In this document: piece by piece, positions 9,093 through 17,724 of the stretch
Numbering within the stretch: the first letter of the stretch is position 1
How the letters are laid out: each line of letters begins with the position of its first letter
The notes under the pieces: model-generated
Databases searched by the model: none
What the model was told of the DNA's origin: nothing
What the model saw: the letters and a program-made list of their open reading frames with translations, nothing else
Source: Bradyrhizobium manausense
Lineage (GTDB): Bacteria > Pseudomonadota > Alphaproteobacteria > Rhizobiales > Xanthobacteraceae
Direction: 5' to 3'
Length of the DNA: 64,000 bases
Assembly (NCBI RefSeq): GCF_018130615.1
Contig: NZ_JAFCKB010000007.1
Span: forward strand, 186,001 to 250,000
Made by a program: the position numbers and the translations under genes

Positions 9093-10189
9093 ACGCACCC
9101 TTCGTCGAACAAAAGGCGCGGCAGACCCTCGCGGTCGTCGATTGCGATATCCATCCGGCTCACCGTACGCCGGGCGAGCTCTTGCCCTATCTTGAACCGC
9201 GCTGGCGCGAGCACTACGAGACCCATGGCGTCCATGTGCGGCAGGCGCTGCAGAGCGGGCTGATGTATCCGCGCATGATGGCCGCAGGCATGCGCGCCGA
9301 TTCGCTTCCCGAGAAGGGCGGTCCCGCGGGGTCGGATCTCGATCTTCTGCGCAGGCAGCATCTGGATCCCGTCAATGTCGAGTTCGGCCTGCTGATGGCG
9401 CTCAGCAAGGGGGGCATGGAGGAGCGAAATCCCGGACTTGCGGCGGCGCTTTCGCGCGCCACTAATGACTGGCAGATCGATCGCTGGGTGCGCGAGGAGC
9501 CGCGCCTTCGTGCCGGCATCGTCGTGCCGCAGGAGTTTCCCGAAGCGGCTGTGGCCGAGATCGAACGTTGCGCCGGCGATCGCCGCTACGTGCAGATCAT
9601 GCTGTCGTCGCGACCTTCGGATCCGCTGGGTCATCGGCGCTATTGGCCGATCTATGAGGCCGCGGAACGTGCTGGCCTGCCGATCGGGCTGCATCCGGTC
9701 GGCTACAATGGCGGTCATCCTTCCACGGGCTCTGGCTGGCCGACCTTCTATCTGCAGGAGCACTATGTCTTCGTGGCCTGCATGGAAGCCCTCGCCAGCA
9801 GCCTGATCATCGAGGGCGTGTTCGAGCGTTTCCCGAAGCTGAAGGTCGTGCTGGTCGAGGGCGGCTTCGGCTGGGCTCCGGCGCTGGCGTGGCGCATGGA
9901 CAAGCATTTTGACAAGTTCCGCAAGGAGGTCGCGCATCTCAAGCGGCGTCCCTCGGAATATCTGCGCGAGCACATCTGGTGGACGACGCAGCCGATCGAG
10001 GAGCCGGCGCAGGCACGCCACATCGTCGAGATCATTGATTGGATCGGTTGGGACCGGCTGCTCTACTCATCGGACTATCCGCATTGGGACTACGACAATC
10101 CGTCTTTTGCTTTCAAATTCCCGATGACTGAGCCGCAGCGCCGCATGATCTTCAGGGACAATGCGCTGGCATTGTATCGCCTCGCATGA
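9089..10189 (+). CDS. Amidohydrolase-2 family protein, second copy
   Basis: A 366-residue paralogue of the preceding gene, with the same altered ligand pattern: D20 and H22 (DCDIHP), H202 (GLHPVG), E257 (VEGG) and D329 (SSDYPHW). Both proteins also share the ELLPYL-type segment and the same overall layout. The start codon overlaps the previous stop (ATGA), so translation is coupled. Two linked, diverged copies suggest either a heteromer or two consecutive steps. The next gene, a Rieske protein, again overlaps by 4 nt. Confidence 0.85.
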   Translation: MNAPFVEQKARQTLAVVDCDIHPAHRTPGELLPYLEPRWREHYETHGVHVRQALQSGLMYPRMMAAGMRADSLPEKGGPAGSDLDLLRRQHLDPVNVEFGLLMALSKGGMEERNPGLAAALSRATNDWQIDRWVREEPRLRAGIVVPQEFPEAAVAEIERCAGDRRYVQIMLSSRPSDPLGHRRYWPIYEAAERAGLPIGLHPVGYNGGHPSTGSGWPTFYLQEHYVFVACMEALASSLIIEGVFERFPKLKVVLVEGGFGWAPALAWRMDKHFDKFRKEVAHLKRRPSEYLREHIWWTTQPIEEPAQARHIVEIIDWIGWDRLLYSSDYPHWDYDNPSFAFKFPMTEPQRRMIFRDNALALYRLA

Positions 10190-10599
10190 GTCGCCATGTG
10201 GTCTGCCCGGCAGCCGAGTTGCCGCCCGGTGCGCGCAAGGTCGTCATCGTCGACGGCCGCGAGATTGGTGTGTTCAATGTCGAGGGGCGCCTGCATGCGC
10301 TGCTCAACCGCTGTCCGCACGGCGGGGCTGCAATCTGCTCTGGCGTGGTCACCGGCCTTAGCCAGTCGTCAGGCCCGGGCGACTATCGTCTGGAACGCCG
10401 GGGTGAGTTCCTGCGCTGTCCTTGGCACGGCTGGGAGTTCGACATGGCGACCGGCCAATCCTGGTGCGATCCGCGCCGCACCAGGGTGCGCAGCTTCGAG
10501 GTGAAGCTTGAGGCCGGTTCCGATCTCGTAATGGGACCGTATGTGGCGGAGCGATATCCCGTCACGGTCGAGGACGCTTATGTCGTAGTCGATTTCTAA
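10186..10599 (+). CDS. Rieske [2Fe-2S] domain protein
   Basis: A 137-residue single-domain Rieske protein. The cluster ligands are visible as CPH (C43, H45) and CPWHGW (C78, H81). The spacing between the two motifs is longer than in a minimal Rieske ferredoxin because of a GLSQSSGPGDYRLERRG insert. It has no oxygenase catalytic domain or transmembrane anchor, so it should be a soluble electron carrier or a Rieske subunit. It is the last gene of the operon (ATGA overlap). No oxygenase large subunit lies nearby, so its electron partner is unknown. Confidence 0.88.
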   Translation: MSRHVVCPAAELPPGARKVVIVDGREIGVFNVEGRLHALLNRCPHGGAAICSGVVTGLSQSSGPGDYRLERRGEFLRCPWHGWEFDMATGQSWCDPRRTRVRSFEVKLEAGSDLVMGPYVAERYPVTVEDAYVVVDF

Positions 10600-10605
10600 G
10601 AACCT

Positions 10606-10619
10606 GGGGCGCGCGCCCC
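10606..10619. terminator. GC palindrome between convergent Rieske and chemoreceptor genes
   Basis: GGGGCGCGCGCCCC is a 14-nt palindrome in the 23-nt gap between two convergent genes. It has no T tract, so termination is only a possibility. Confidence 0.3.
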
Positions 10620-10622
10620 TGC

Positions 10623-12590
10623 CTAGGCGGCGCGAATATGCGCGAGGAAACGATCCACCTCGTCGCGCAGGCGCTGAGACTGTTTTGACAGCTCAACGGC
10701 CGAGGCCAGCACCTCTTCCGCGGCCGTGCCCGTCGCCGCGATGCCGTCTGTGACGCCCGCGATGTTTTGCGAGACCTCACCGGTGCGCGCGGCGGCCTGC
10801 TGGACGTTCTGCGCGATCTCCTGCGTCGCCGTCCCCTGCTGGCCGACGGCTGCCGCGATCGCGGCGGAGATCTCGTCGACTTGCTGGATCGTTGCGCAGA
10901 TTGATTGGATGCCGTCGACCGCGCCGGTGGTCTCGCCCTGGACCGCGGTCACCTGCGCGCTGATCTCTTCGGTCGCCTTGGCGGTCTGGGTCGCGAGCGC
11001 CTTGACCTCGGATGCTACCACCGCAAAGCCGCGACCGGCTTCGCCCGCGCGCGCCGCCTCGATCGTCGCATTCAGCGCCAGCAGATTGGTCTGCCCGGCG
11101 ATGCCGCTGATGAAGGAGACGACGTCGCCGATTTTTTGCGCGGCATCGGCAAGGCTCTGAACGCGCGCATTTGACGCCTGTCCATCGCTCGCGGCCTTAC
11201 CCACCACTTCGGTCGCATGCGCGAGGCGGCGGCTGATCTCGGTCATCGATGAGGACAATTCCTCCGCCGCGGCCGCGACCGTCTGCACGTTCTCCGAGGC
11301 GAGCGCCGAGGCCGACGACACCGTGCGGGTCTGCTGTCGTGACTGCTCGACGATGGCGGACATCGAGCGCGCGGTGTGCTCCATTTCGACCGCAGCCGAA
11401 GACACCGTGGTGACGACGTCGCGGATGGACGCCTCGAAATTATCAGCGAGCGCGGCAAAGGCGCGCCGCTTCTCGGCCTCGGATTGCACCTTGGCCTCGA
11501 GCTGTTCGGCCTGGAGCTTGCCGAAGTTGACGGCATTGTCGCGGAATACCGCGACCGCCTTCACCATGGCGCCGACTTCGTCGTTCGCTTTGCTTTCGGG
11601 AACGGCGACGTCGAGCCGGCCCTCGGCAAGCTCGCGCATGACGTTCGTGATGGAGAGGATCGGCCGCGAGATTCCGCGCGCGATGAGATAGCCGACGATG
11701 GCGGCGAGGATCAGCGCGAATGCGGCGATGCCGATCGAAAGCCGCCAGGCGCGATCGGCGGAGGCCACGTAGTCGGAGTTGTCCATCACCAGTTCGACGG
11801 CGCCGAGCGGCTTTCCGGAAAAGTCCTTGATCGGTCCGAGCAGCGCGGCGACCGGTGTGGTGTCGAGCGTCGCCTGCCGCACCGTAAAGTCGCCGGCGGC
11901 GGCGCGGCCGTAATCGGCTGCCTCGAAGAAGCTCTTGCCCTTCAGTGTGCCGCCGAACAGCTTGAAGCCCGCGCCGTCGGCGAGATGGAAGGCGATATCG
12001 ACGTGGCGGTTGAGCTTGAAATCGTCGAGGAAGGACTGGCCGAAGCTCAGGCCGAATTCCACCGAGCCGAGATGCTTGCCGGCTTGCGCAATCGGCACCA
12101 CGCCGCGGATGCCGAGCCCGGCGACGCCGCCTTCGAGGCCGACGACGACCTTGCGCTCCAGATTGGCGTCGACGACGGTCTTGCGGAAGCTCGAGAGGTC
12201 GTCGCCGAACTTCGCCGGCTGGTGCACGCGCAGGAAGGATGTCGCGGGCGGCGTATGGAACTGGAACTGCTCGACGCCGTACTCCGATTTGGTAGCGGCG
12301 AACACCGGGCCGAACAGGCGCACCAGCGCCTCGCGATCCTGCTTCGCCATCGCCTCCTGCGTCGCCGGCATCGCGGCCACGACCGTGCTCATGGCGGCGG
12401 CGCGGTGGGACTCTTCGGCAATTCGCGACAACAAAGCATCGTAATGACTGCGCAGTTCCCGCTGATCGGCGCGGTCGATGATCCCCGCAATGATCCACAT
12501 CGCGCCGAGCACGGCAATCAGCGCGGTCGCTGCCGCCGTCACGGCCAGTGCCACCGTGATCCGCATCCTGAGGCCGAGGCTCGTCCGCAT
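10623..12590 (-). CDS. Methyl-accepting chemotaxis protein with periplasmic Cache-type sensor
   Basis: A 655-residue chemoreceptor. One transmembrane helix lies near residues 10-32, followed by a periplasmic region of about 240 residues resembling a double Cache_3-type sensor. A second helix lies near 283-305 ([17 protein letters not shown]), then a HAMP domain ([18 protein letters not shown]) and the cytoplasmic hairpin with [20 protein letters not shown] chose the ATG at 12590 (MRTSLGL) because it puts the helix at the N-terminus; the frame extends 41 codons further without support. It would signal to CheA/CheW. No che genes lie nearby, and the ligand is unknown. Confidence 0.88.
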   Translation of the reverse strand: MRTSLGLRMRITVALAVTAAATALIAVLGAMWIIAGIIDRADQRELRSHYDALLSRIAEESHRAAAMSTVVAAMPATQEAMAKQDREALVRLFGPVFAATKSEYGVEQFQFHTPPATSFLRVHQPAKFGDDLSSFRKTVVDANLERKVVVGLEGGVAGLGIRGVVPIAQAGKHLGSVEFGLSFGQSFLDDFKLNRHVDIAFHLADGAGFKLFGGTLKGKSFFEAADYGRAAAGDFTVRQATLDTTPVAALLGPIKDFSGKPLGAVELVMDNSDYVASADRAWRLSIGIAAFALILAAIVGYLIARGISRPILSITNVMRELAEGRLDVAVPESKANDEVGAMVKAVAVFRDNAVNFGKLQAEQLEAKVQSEAEKRRAFAALADNFEASIRDVVTTVSSAAVEMEHTARSMSAIVEQSRQQTRTVSSASALASENVQTVAAAAEELSSSMTEISRRLAHATEVVGKAASDGQASNARVQSLADAAQKIGDVVSFISGIAGQTNLLALNATIEAARAGEAGRGFAVVASEVKALATQTAKATEEISAQVTAVQGETTGAVDGIQSICATIQQVDEISAAIAAAVGQQGTATQEIAQNVQQAAARTGEVSQNIAGVTDGIAATGTAAEEVLASAVELSKQSQRLRDEVDRFLAHIRAA

Positions 12591-12718
12591 GTCCGACTCG
12601 TTCGTTGAGCGTTGATTAACAACACCTATCAACTTCTCGCTAAGAGAGGGTGAACGGGATACCGGCGGAACAGGGGGTGATGGTTGTGTGATGCTGGCTA
12701 TCGGCCAAAACATCGCGG

Positions 12719-12844
12719 GTCATCCCGGCGAAGGCCGGGACCCATAACCACGGGGAGTAGTTTGACGAAGATCGCCGTTCGGTACTCCGACCAACCACGA
12801 TCGATAGATCACGCGGTAAGGGTCCGGGCCTCCGCCGGGACGAC
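12719..12844. repeat. Bradyrhizobium-type interspersed palindromic repeat
   Basis: Two 25-nt arms in inverted orientation, 12719-12743 and 12820-12844, match at 22 of 25 positions. Both are built on CATCCCGGCGAAGGCCGGGA-like sequence and enclose a 76-nt middle part. It lies in the 281-nt gap between the chemoreceptor start and the end of the reductase gene. Such elements are scattered through genomes of this group. Open frames across it are artefacts. Confidence 0.7.
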
Positions 12845-12871
12845 ACCGTATGAGCGGCGCGCTACCGAATC

Positions 12872-13837
12872 CTAGTACCCTCTGCTGCGGTCTACCACGT
12901 TCTCCAGCGCTCCCCCCGCCTCGAACCGCGCGATCTGCTCGGCGACATAGGCCGAGATCGCATCCGCGTCGGTGTCGGCGGCGTTGTGCGGGGTCAGCAC
13001 CACCCTGGGGTGGGTCCAGAACCGGCTGTCGGCGGGCTGTGGTTCCTGCACGAAGACGTCGAGCGAGGCGGCGCCCAGCGTGCCGTCGTCGAGGCAGGCC
13101 AGGATGTCGGCCTCGTTCTGCAGGCCGCCGCGGCCGGCATTGATCAGAACGGGCGCGCCGAGCGGGCTCTTGCGGTTGAGTTTTGCAAAGACGTCGCGGT
13201 TGAGGATGCCGTGCGTGTCCGGTGTCAGCGGCAGCAGTGAGACCAGGATGTCGGTCTTGCGCAGGAACGCATCCATTCCGGCGCTGCCGTGAAAGCACTC
13301 GACACCGGCGATGGTGCGCGGGCTGCGGCTCCAGCCGGTGACTCGGAAGCCGAGCCGCCGCAGCACATCGGCCGCGTCGGCGCCTAACGTGCCCAAGCCC
13401 ATGACGCCGACCGTGACTGCGCTCGCCGGCCACTGATATTTCGGCTCCCAGCGCTTGGTGCGCTGCGAGTCGCGCAGGTACAGCTCCTGACGGTGATGCA
13501 TCAGCACGTGCAGCACGACATATTCGGTCATGCGGTTGGTCAGATCAGGCACCGCGACACGCACCAGCGGCACGTTGGGCAGGCTCTTGTCCGCCATCAG
13601 CGCATCGACGCCGGCGCCGAGATTGAAGATCGCCCGCAGATTGGGGAATGAGCCGAGATCGCCCGGCACCGGCTTCCACACCGCGGCATAGTGCACTTCG
13701 GCCGGATCAAGCCCGGCATCCGGCAGCAGCGCGACGCGGCGGCCGCCGCAGACCGCGTCGAACCGGGCCTTCCAGCGCTCCGGCAGCCAGTTCTGCTGCG
13801 TGCTGTTGATCAAGACGGCCAGGGTGCCCAGGGTCAT
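12872..13837 (-). CDS. D-isomer 2-hydroxyacid dehydrogenase (glyoxylate/hydroxypyruvate reductase A type)
   Basis: A 321-residue NAD(P)-dependent reductase. The nucleotide-binding motif is GVMGLGTLG near residue 140. The catalytic Arg sits in INAGRGGL, the acidic partner in the DVFVQEP region, and the His in LTPHNAAD. The FNLGAGVD and LTNRMTEYVVLHVL blocks are typical of GhrA, which reduces glyoxylate and hydroxypyruvate in the cytoplasm. The start at 13837 has GAGG 8 nt upstream; a longer frame to 13882 lacks this. Divergent from the YCII/ECF gene pair. Confidence 0.88.
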   Translation of the reverse strand: MTLGTLAVLINSTQQNWLPERWKARFDAVCGGRRVALLPDAGLDPAEVHYAAVWKPVPGDLGSFPNLRAIFNLGAGVDALMADKSLPNVPLVRVAVPDLTNRMTEYVVLHVLMHHRQELYLRDSQRTKRWEPKYQWPASAVTVGVMGLGTLGADAADVLRRLGFRVTGWSRSPRTIAGVECFHGSAGMDAFLRKTDILVSLLPLTPDTHGILNRDVFAKLNRKSPLGAPVLINAGRGGLQNEADILACLDDGTLGAASLDVFVQEPQPADSRFWTHPRVVLTPHNAADTDADAISAYVAEQIARFEAGGALENVVDRSRGY

Positions 13838-13980
13838 TCGAAGTGCCTCGTCGGTTCCGCTTTCAAGAACCCTCCTTGGCACGATCCGACGGATTTTTCT
13901 CGCAAATTTTTTCCGCAGCCGTGTCGGGGCGGGGCATAGTGGATCGTCTTCAAAACAAGCGTTCAGGGAAGGTGCTGCCC

Positions 13981-14349
13981 ATGCTTTATGCGATCCTTTG
14001 CTATCATGACGAGGACTTCGTCGGCTCCTGGAGCAAGGACCAGGATGAGGCCGTGATGAAGAAGCTCGCCGTGGTGCAGGAGAAGCTCACGAGCCAAGGG
14101 CGGCTCGGACCGGTGGCCCGCCTGCTGCCGACCACGGCGGCCGCGACCTTGCGCAAGGAAGATCCGCCGCTGGTGCTCGACGGCCCCTATGCCGAGACCA
14201 AGGAGCAACTGCTCGGCTTCTACATCGTCGATTGCAAGAACCTGGACGACGCGCTCGACGTCGCACGCGACCTTGGCGCGGCCAACCCGGGCGGCGCCTA
14301 CGAGGTGCGGCCGGTCGGCGTGTTCCGGCCCGGAGGAATTTCGGCGTGA
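13981..14349 (+). CDS. YCII-related (DGPF-type) protein
   Basis: A 122-residue protein of the YCII/DGPF fold with the signature VLDGPYAETKEQLLGFYIVD (Phe of DGPF replaced by Tyr). Proteins of this kind are constant genomic partners of ECF42 sigma factors, and the next gene is one. The stop overlaps the GTG start of the sigma gene (GTGA), which implies translational coupling. The ATG at 13981 follows GGGAAGG. The molecular function is not established; a sensing or detoxification role linked to the sigma factor is an inference. Confidence 0.85.
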   Translation: MLYAILCYHDEDFVGSWSKDQDEAVMKKLAVVQEKLTSQGRLGPVARLLPTTAAATLRKEDPPLVLDGPYAETKEQLLGFYIVDCKNLDDALDVARDLGAANPGGAYEVRPVGVFRPGGISA

Positions 14350-15641
14350 GCGACACCGACACCGCCTGGATCGAGACCGCGCTGACCTCGGCGCGACCTC
14401 AGGCGGTTGGCGCACTGCTACGCTATTTCCGCGATCTCGATACGGCCGAGGAGGCGTTTCAGAACGCCTGCCTGCGTGCGCTGAAGACTTGGCCACAGAA
14501 CGGACCGCCGCGCGACCCCGCGGCCTGGCTGATCATGGTCGGCCGCAATGTCGCGATCGACGAGGTGCGCCGCACCCGCAAGCAGCAGCCGCTGCCCGAG
14601 GACGACCAGGCGATCTCCGATCTCGACGACGCCGAAGGCGCGCTGGCCGAGCGGCTCGACGGCTCGCATTACCGCGACGACATTCTGCGGCTGATGTTCA
14701 TCTGCTGTCATCCGCAATTGCCGGCGACGCAGCAGATCGCGCTCGCGTTGCGCATCGTCTCGGGTCTGACCGTGAAGCAGATTGCGCGCGCTTTCCTGGT
14801 TTCGGAAGCCGCGATGGAGCAGCGCATCACCCGCGCCAAGGCAAAGGTCGCGGAAGCCGGGACGCCGTTCGAGGCGCCCGGCGCGGTCGAGCGGTCCGAG
14901 CGGCTCGCCGGCGTCGCGGCGATGATCTATCTGATATTCAACGAGGGCTACTCTGCGAGCGGCGACACGGCCGAGATCCGCAAGCCGCTCTGCGAGGAGG
15001 CGATCCGGCTGGCGCGGCTGCTGTTGCGGCTGTTTCAGAGCGAGCCCGAGATCATGGGGCTCACAGCGCTCATCTTGTTGCAGCATGCGCGAAGCGCCGC
15101 GCGCTTTGCCGAAGACGGTTCGCTCATTCTGCTGGACGACCAGGACCGCTCGCTGTGGAACCGCACCATGATCGCGGAAGGCCTCGCCTTGATCGACAAG
15201 GCGATGCGCCACCGCCGCAGCGGGCCCTACCAGATCCAGGCCGCGATCGCCGCACTGCATGCGCGCGCGGCGACGCCGGAGGAGACCGACTGGGCCCAGA
15301 TCGACCTGCTCTACGGTGCGTTGGAAGTTGTGCAGCCTTCGCCGGTGGTGACCCTCAACCGCGCGGTCGCCGTCTCCAAGGTGCGCGGGCCGCAAGCCGC
15401 GCTCGACCTGATCGAGCCGCTGGCGCCGAAACTCGCCAACTACTTCCATTTCTACGGTGTGCGCGGCGCCTTCCTGATGCAACTCGGCTGCAACGACGAA
15501 GCCCGCATCGCCTTCGATCGCGCCATCGCGCTCGCCAACACGTCGGCCGAGGCCGCCCACATCCGCATGCACATCGATCGCCTGATCCGGGACAGCCAGC
15601 CGAAGAGCGGCGGCGCCCGCCAGGGCGTCAAGGCGAAATAG
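14346..15641 (+). CDS. ECF42-type RNA polymerase sigma factor with C-terminal extension
   Basis: A 431-residue sigma-70-family factor of the ECF42 kind. Region 2 covers about residues 20-90 (DLDTAEEAFQNACLRALKTW, then RNVAIDEVRR). Region 4 covers about 115-170 (LTVKQIARAFLVSEAAMEQRITRAK). A helical, TPR-like extension of about 240 residues follows, starting with FNEGYSAS. ECF42 factors lack a classical anti-sigma factor, and the extension is thought to control activity. GGAGG stands 9 nt before the GTG start, which overlaps the YCII stop. Likely targets are linked YCII genes. Confidence 0.88.
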   Translation: MSDTDTAWIETALTSARPQAVGALLRYFRDLDTAEEAFQNACLRALKTWPQNGPPRDPAAWLIMVGRNVAIDEVRRTRKQQPLPEDDQAISDLDDAEGALAERLDGSHYRDDILRLMFICCHPQLPATQQIALALRIVSGLTVKQIARAFLVSEAAMEQRITRAKAKVAEAGTPFEAPGAVERSERLAGVAAMIYLIFNEGYSASGDTAEIRKPLCEEAIRLARLLLRLFQSEPEIMGLTALILLQHARSAARFAEDGSLILLDDQDRSLWNRTMIAEGLALIDKAMRHRRSGPYQIQAAIAALHARAATPEETDWAQIDLLYGALEVVQPSPVVTLNRAVAVSKVRGPQAALDLIEPLAPKLANYFHFYGVRGAFLMQLGCNDEARIAFDRAIALANTSAEAAHIRMHIDRLIRDSQPKSGGARQGVKAK

Positions 15642-15661
15642 CGTGCAACTCTCTCCTCGAC

Positions 15662-15691
15662 GTCATGCCCCGGGACAAGCCCGGCCATGAC
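15662..15691. repeat. Short palindromic intergenic repeat
   Basis: GTCATG and CATGAC bracket CCCCGGGACAAGCCCGGC, giving an imperfect 30-nt dyad of the kind scattered in Bradyrhizobium intergenic DNA. It lies between the sigma factor and the SRPBCC gene. Confidence 0.5.
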
Positions 15692-15780
15692 GCGGAGCGG
15701 GCACGGTGCAAAAATTTGCTTCCCGTGTGTCGGCCACGGCCACCCCCCTTCGTCTTAATCCCGGATCAAGGGAGTCGTCC

Positions 15781-16317
15781 ATGTTGAGATTCATTGCCAT
15801 TATCGCTGTCGTGCTCGCGGTCGGGATCGCAGGCATCTTCGTTTTCGCGTCGACCAAACCCGACACGTTCCGTGTCGAGCGCTCGCTCGCGCTGAAGGCG
15901 CCGGCCGCGGCGATCTATCCGCTGGTCGCCGATTTCCACTTCTGGACCAACTGGTCGCCTTATGAAGAGCGCGATCCCGCGATGAAGCGCACCTTCGGGG
16001 GAACTGCGGCCGGGAAGGGTGCCACTTATGCCTGGGACGGCAACAACAATGTCGGCGCCGGTCATATGGAGATCCTCGAGGCGAGCACGCCGTCGAAACT
16101 CCGTATCAAGCTCGATTTCGAGCGGCCCTTCGAAGGCCACAACACCGCGGAGTTCACCTTTGTGCCGCAAGGCGATGCCACACTGGTCACATGGGCGATG
16201 TACGGTCCGGCTCCCTTCATGTCCAAGGTGATGCAGGTCTTCGTCAACATGGACAATATGATCGGCAAGGATTTCGAGGCCGGCCTCGCGGGCCTCAAGA
16301 AGCTCACGGAGAAGTAA
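15781..16317 (+). CDS. SRPBCC family protein with N-terminal membrane anchor
   Basis: A 178-residue protein with one hydrophobic helix at residues 3-24 followed by a START/SRPBCC (polyketide cyclase-like) domain, seen in VERSLALKAPAAAIYPLVAD, the NWSPYEERDP segment and a C-terminal helix. These domains bind hydrophobic ligands. The start follows AAGGGAG. It stands 139 nt behind the ECF42 gene and just ahead of a VOC/PhnB gene. SRPBCC, YCII and VOC families recur together around ECF42-like factors, so regulation by that sigma factor is plausible. Confidence 0.8.
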   Translation: MLRFIAIIAVVLAVGIAGIFVFASTKPDTFRVERSLALKAPAAAIYPLVADFHFWTNWSPYEERDPAMKRTFGGTAAGKGATYAWDGNNNVGAGHMEILEASTPSKLRIKLDFERPFEGHNTAEFTFVPQGDATLVTWAMYGPAPFMSKVMQVFVNMDNMIGKDFEAGLAGLKKLTEK

Positions 16318-16356
16318 CGTCAGTCACCGTCCGGCGAAACGAAGAGGAGAGAAACG

Positions 16357-16770
16357 ATGCTCAATCCCTATCTGTTCTATCAGGACACCTGCGAAGCCGC
16401 ATTCAATCATTACGCCAAGGTGCTCGGCGGCAAGATCGAGATGATGATGCGTGCGAGCGAAGCGCCCGCCGATATGCGCCCATCGCCTGGACGCGAGAAG
16501 ATGATCATGCATGCGCGGATGTCGCTGCCCGACGGCAGCGTGCTGATGGCATCCGACTCACCGCCCGAGCATGCCCAAAAGCCCCAGGGCTTCTCGATTT
16601 CGCTCACGGTCGCGGACCCCGCGGAGGGCGAGCGCAAGTTCAACGCGCTCGCGGACGGTGGAACCGTCACGATGCCCTTCAGCAAGACGTTCTGGGCCAA
16701 GGGCTTCGGCATGTGTGTCGACAAGTTCGGGATTCCCTGGATGGTGAACTGTCCGGCCGAAGGGATGTGA
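16357..16770 (+). CDS. VOC superfamily (PhnB-like glyoxalase/dioxygenase fold) protein
   Basis: A 137-residue protein with the PhnB-like arrangement: LNPYLFYQDTCEAAFNHYAKVLGG at the start, an IMHARMSLPDG strand in the middle, and WAKGFGMCVDKFGIPWMVN at the end. The family folds like glyoxalase I and often binds a metal or small electrophile. Enzymatic activity has not been shown for most members. GAGGAG precedes the ATG. It follows the SRPBCC gene by 39 nt on the same strand and probably shares its transcript. Confidence 0.85.
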   Translation: MLNPYLFYQDTCEAAFNHYAKVLGGKIEMMMRASEAPADMRPSPGREKMIMHARMSLPDGSVLMASDSPPEHAQKPQGFSISLTVADPAEGERKFNALADGGTVTMPFSKTFWAKGFGMCVDKFGIPWMVNCPAEGM

Positions 16771-16867
16771 GCACACGGGCGATATGCGTTGAGCGGCGAG
16801 ACCCTCTCTCCATGTTTGAACAGTTTGCGAGAGAGGGGCGCGCGGAACCGCATCACCCGGCAGGATC

Positions 16868-17215
16868 TCAGCGGATCGATCCGGTCACGTCCTCGCTTGG
16901 CGGCTGCGTCACGCAACTGCGACAGATCACGAGCCTCGAGCCGATCTGCCTGTCGTTCTCGGCCTCGATCTCGTCGTGGACAGCCCACCATGCGTCGGAA
17001 TAGGGGCGCAGCGTGGCGAGCACCCTTCGCCGCTCCACATTGGGGTCGCTCTCTGGTGCTGTGTGATTGGCAAGGCGATGCTTTGTCACAATGGGACGAT
17101 TGGGATCACGACCGAGCCCGTCCCATGCGATTGGGCGACGCTCCGCCGCCGGCGCGGCCGAGCATCCCGCGAGCGCTGCGCAAAAACTGAGCAAGACGAA
17201 AATGTGCCGGGCCAT
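16868..17215 (-). CDS. Small putative lipoprotein
   Basis: A 115-residue protein whose N-terminus (MARHIFVLLSFCAALAGC) is a lipoprotein signal with an LAGC lipobox, so Cys18 should be acylated. The mature part is short and polar, rich in Arg, and has two more cysteines in a LVICRSCVTQ segment. I do not recognise a family. The ATG at 17215 has TAGG 6 nt upstream; a longer frame lacks the signal geometry. No operon partner is evident. Confidence 0.65.
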   Translation of the reverse strand: MARHIFVLLSFCAALAGCSAAPAAERRPIAWDGLGRDPNRPIVTKHRLANHTAPESDPNVERRRVLATLRPYSDAWWAVHDEIEAENDRQIGSRLVICRSCVTQPPSEDVTGSIR

Positions 17216-17457
17216 GCCGAACCTACTGTGCGATACGCCACGCAAATTCGCGTGGAAAACTTTGCATTGCGACGCTTACCTGGGACTTGAGGGAAAACGA
17301 CGTCGCCAGCATGGCCGAAAGGAGATTCGTGCACGCGCGTCACGTTGCGAGAACTGCGTGCGCGGCTTTGTGACACGAAGCGGATCGCATCGCACAACAA
17401 CTGGCGCAAGATTAGGCTGTGAACTTCCGCCGGAATCGCTAATCATGTTCACAATAG

Positions 17458-17682
17458 CTACAAATAAGGGCGGGCGTGACTTGGAAGGGAGCGACCGATG
17501 GCGGCGGCGCTACAAATCAATTTTGCTCTGTGGGGAATGCTCATCTGCGCCAGCGTGAAGCTCGCGCCGATGATCCAGATTGCCTTCCCGTAGAGGAACA
17601 GCCAGTTTGTGACGGCCGCGGCTCCCTGTGCGAGCATGCAGAGCCAGCCGACCGTTGCGACTGCGCAAGTGATTGGGAACAT
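17458..17682 (-). CDS. Small putative membrane protein
   Basis: A frame of 74 residues from the ATG at 17682 with two hydrophobic stretches, one starting MFPITCAVATVGWLCML and one NWLFLYGKAIWIIGASFTL. It begins 42 nt downstream of the ClpP-like gene on the same strand. A TTG at 17715 is an alternative start that would bring it within 9 nt. No family recognised and no good ribosome site, so it may not be real. Confidence 0.4.
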   Translation of the reverse strand: MFPITCAVATVGWLCMLAQGAAAVTNWLFLYGKAIWIIGASFTLAQMSIPHRAKLICSAAAIGRSLPSHARPYL

Positions 17683-17724
17683 CAGGGCGAACGCCCGATG
17701 GGTTCCTTTCTGCAAGAGTGACGA

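Noticed and set aside
11376-12608. Plus-strand frame over the Cache chemoreceptor
   Set aside because: Antisense shadow; no ribosome site or recognisable domain.
12640-12846. Short minus-strand frame with SSRRRPGPLPRD-like sequence
   Set aside because: It is a translation of the interspersed palindromic repeat, a frequent artefact in this group.
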